A stretch of 12,283 bases of DNA, from assembly GCA_014804565.1 (NCBI GenBank), contig JAAUZN010000017.1:1-12283 (forward strand), in the 5' to 3' direction. Both the position numbers and the translations under genes were made by a program. Below are positions 12,164 through 12,283 of the stretch, piece after piece. Position 1 is the first letter of the stretch, and each line of letters starts with the position of its first letter. The DNA comes from Lachnospiraceae bacterium. Its GTDB lineage: Bacteria; Bacillota; Clostridia; Lachnospirales; Lachnospiraceae. The notes beneath the pieces are model-generated. The model ran no database searches and was not told the origin of the DNA. It worked only from the letters and a program-made list of their open reading frames with translations.

Positions 12164-12283
12164 TCAGGACAGCAGGGCGTGCCGCGCCACTTCCTCCATC
12201 GTCTCCACGAAAAGAATCTCCAGCCCTTCCTTGATCTCTTCCGAAATTTCCGCTATGTCCTTCTCATTTTCCTTCGGTACAAG
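12164..12283 (-). CDS. lon: ATP-dependent protease Lon, C-terminal end only
   Basis: The minus-strand frame is open from the window edge to the TGA at 12164-12166 and gives 39 residues. They begin LVPKENEKDIAEISEEIKEG and end VETMEEVARHALLS. This matches the end of the Lon proteolytic domain, where a P-x-E-N segment precedes the last helix and strand. Lon degrades damaged and regulatory proteins in the cytoplasm. The catalytic Ser-Lys pair and AAA+ domain lie outside the window. Being followed by engB is the usual Firmicutes arrangement and supports the call. Confidence 0.9.
   Translation of the reverse strand, partial: LVPKENEKDIAEISEEIKEGLEILFVETMEEVARHALLS

Overview
The window looks like chromosome from a low-to-mid GC Firmicute, most likely a Lachnospiraceae-type Clostridia. 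Supporting signs are strong AAGGAGG-type ribosome binding sites, TTGACA/TATAAT-like promoters with 17-bp spacers, a TPP riboswitch in front of a ThiT-type ECF S component, and the Firmicutes gene order lon-engB at the right edge. No tRNA, rRNA, insertion sequence or CRISPR array is visible.

Left part (1-2902). The 3' end of a flavin-reductase-like gene converges with a small membrane-anchored zinc-ribbon protein. Diverging from that gene, a consensus promoter leads into an Rpn-family PD-(D/E)XK nuclease. Six bases later comes a VOC (glyoxalase-fold) protein, followed by a histidine phosphatase whose usual RHG motif reads QHT.

Middle (2903-6801). This is an accessory block, all on the + strand. 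It holds a HicA/HicB toxin-antitoxin pair with a near-perfect promoter containing a palindrome, and two small orphan proteins. Next are a PC4/YdbC-type nucleic-acid-binding protein overlapping a multi-CxxC zinc protein, and the remnant of an adenylate-kinase-like (FlaR-type) ATPase. It ends with an alpha/beta hydrolase and a GNAT acetyltransferase. From about 2240 to 5210 the DNA is visibly more AT-rich than the right half, and with the TA pair, the Rpn gene and the broken gene this suggests a region of gene turnover.

Right part (6822-12283). A minus-strand pair, HAD phosphatase then CPBP membrane protease, diverges from the thiamine module. That module has a promoter, two small 5' hairpins, a TPP aptamer, a hairpin that contains the Shine-Dalgarno sequence and ends in a U-run, thiT, and a terminator. 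The 5' side of the aptamer (AGGGGAG) is exactly complementary to the 5' arm of the last hairpin (CTCCCCT), giving a readable OFF-switch mechanism. Beyond lie a small protein of unknown function and a minus-strand operon lon (3' end only), engB, an AI-2E/YtvI-like permease and a VanZ-like protein.

I see no single clearly new multi-gene system. The best leads are the PC4-like/zinc-protein pair, the possible internal start in rpn, the two orphan proteins beside hicAB, and the dual-purpose riboswitch hairpin.
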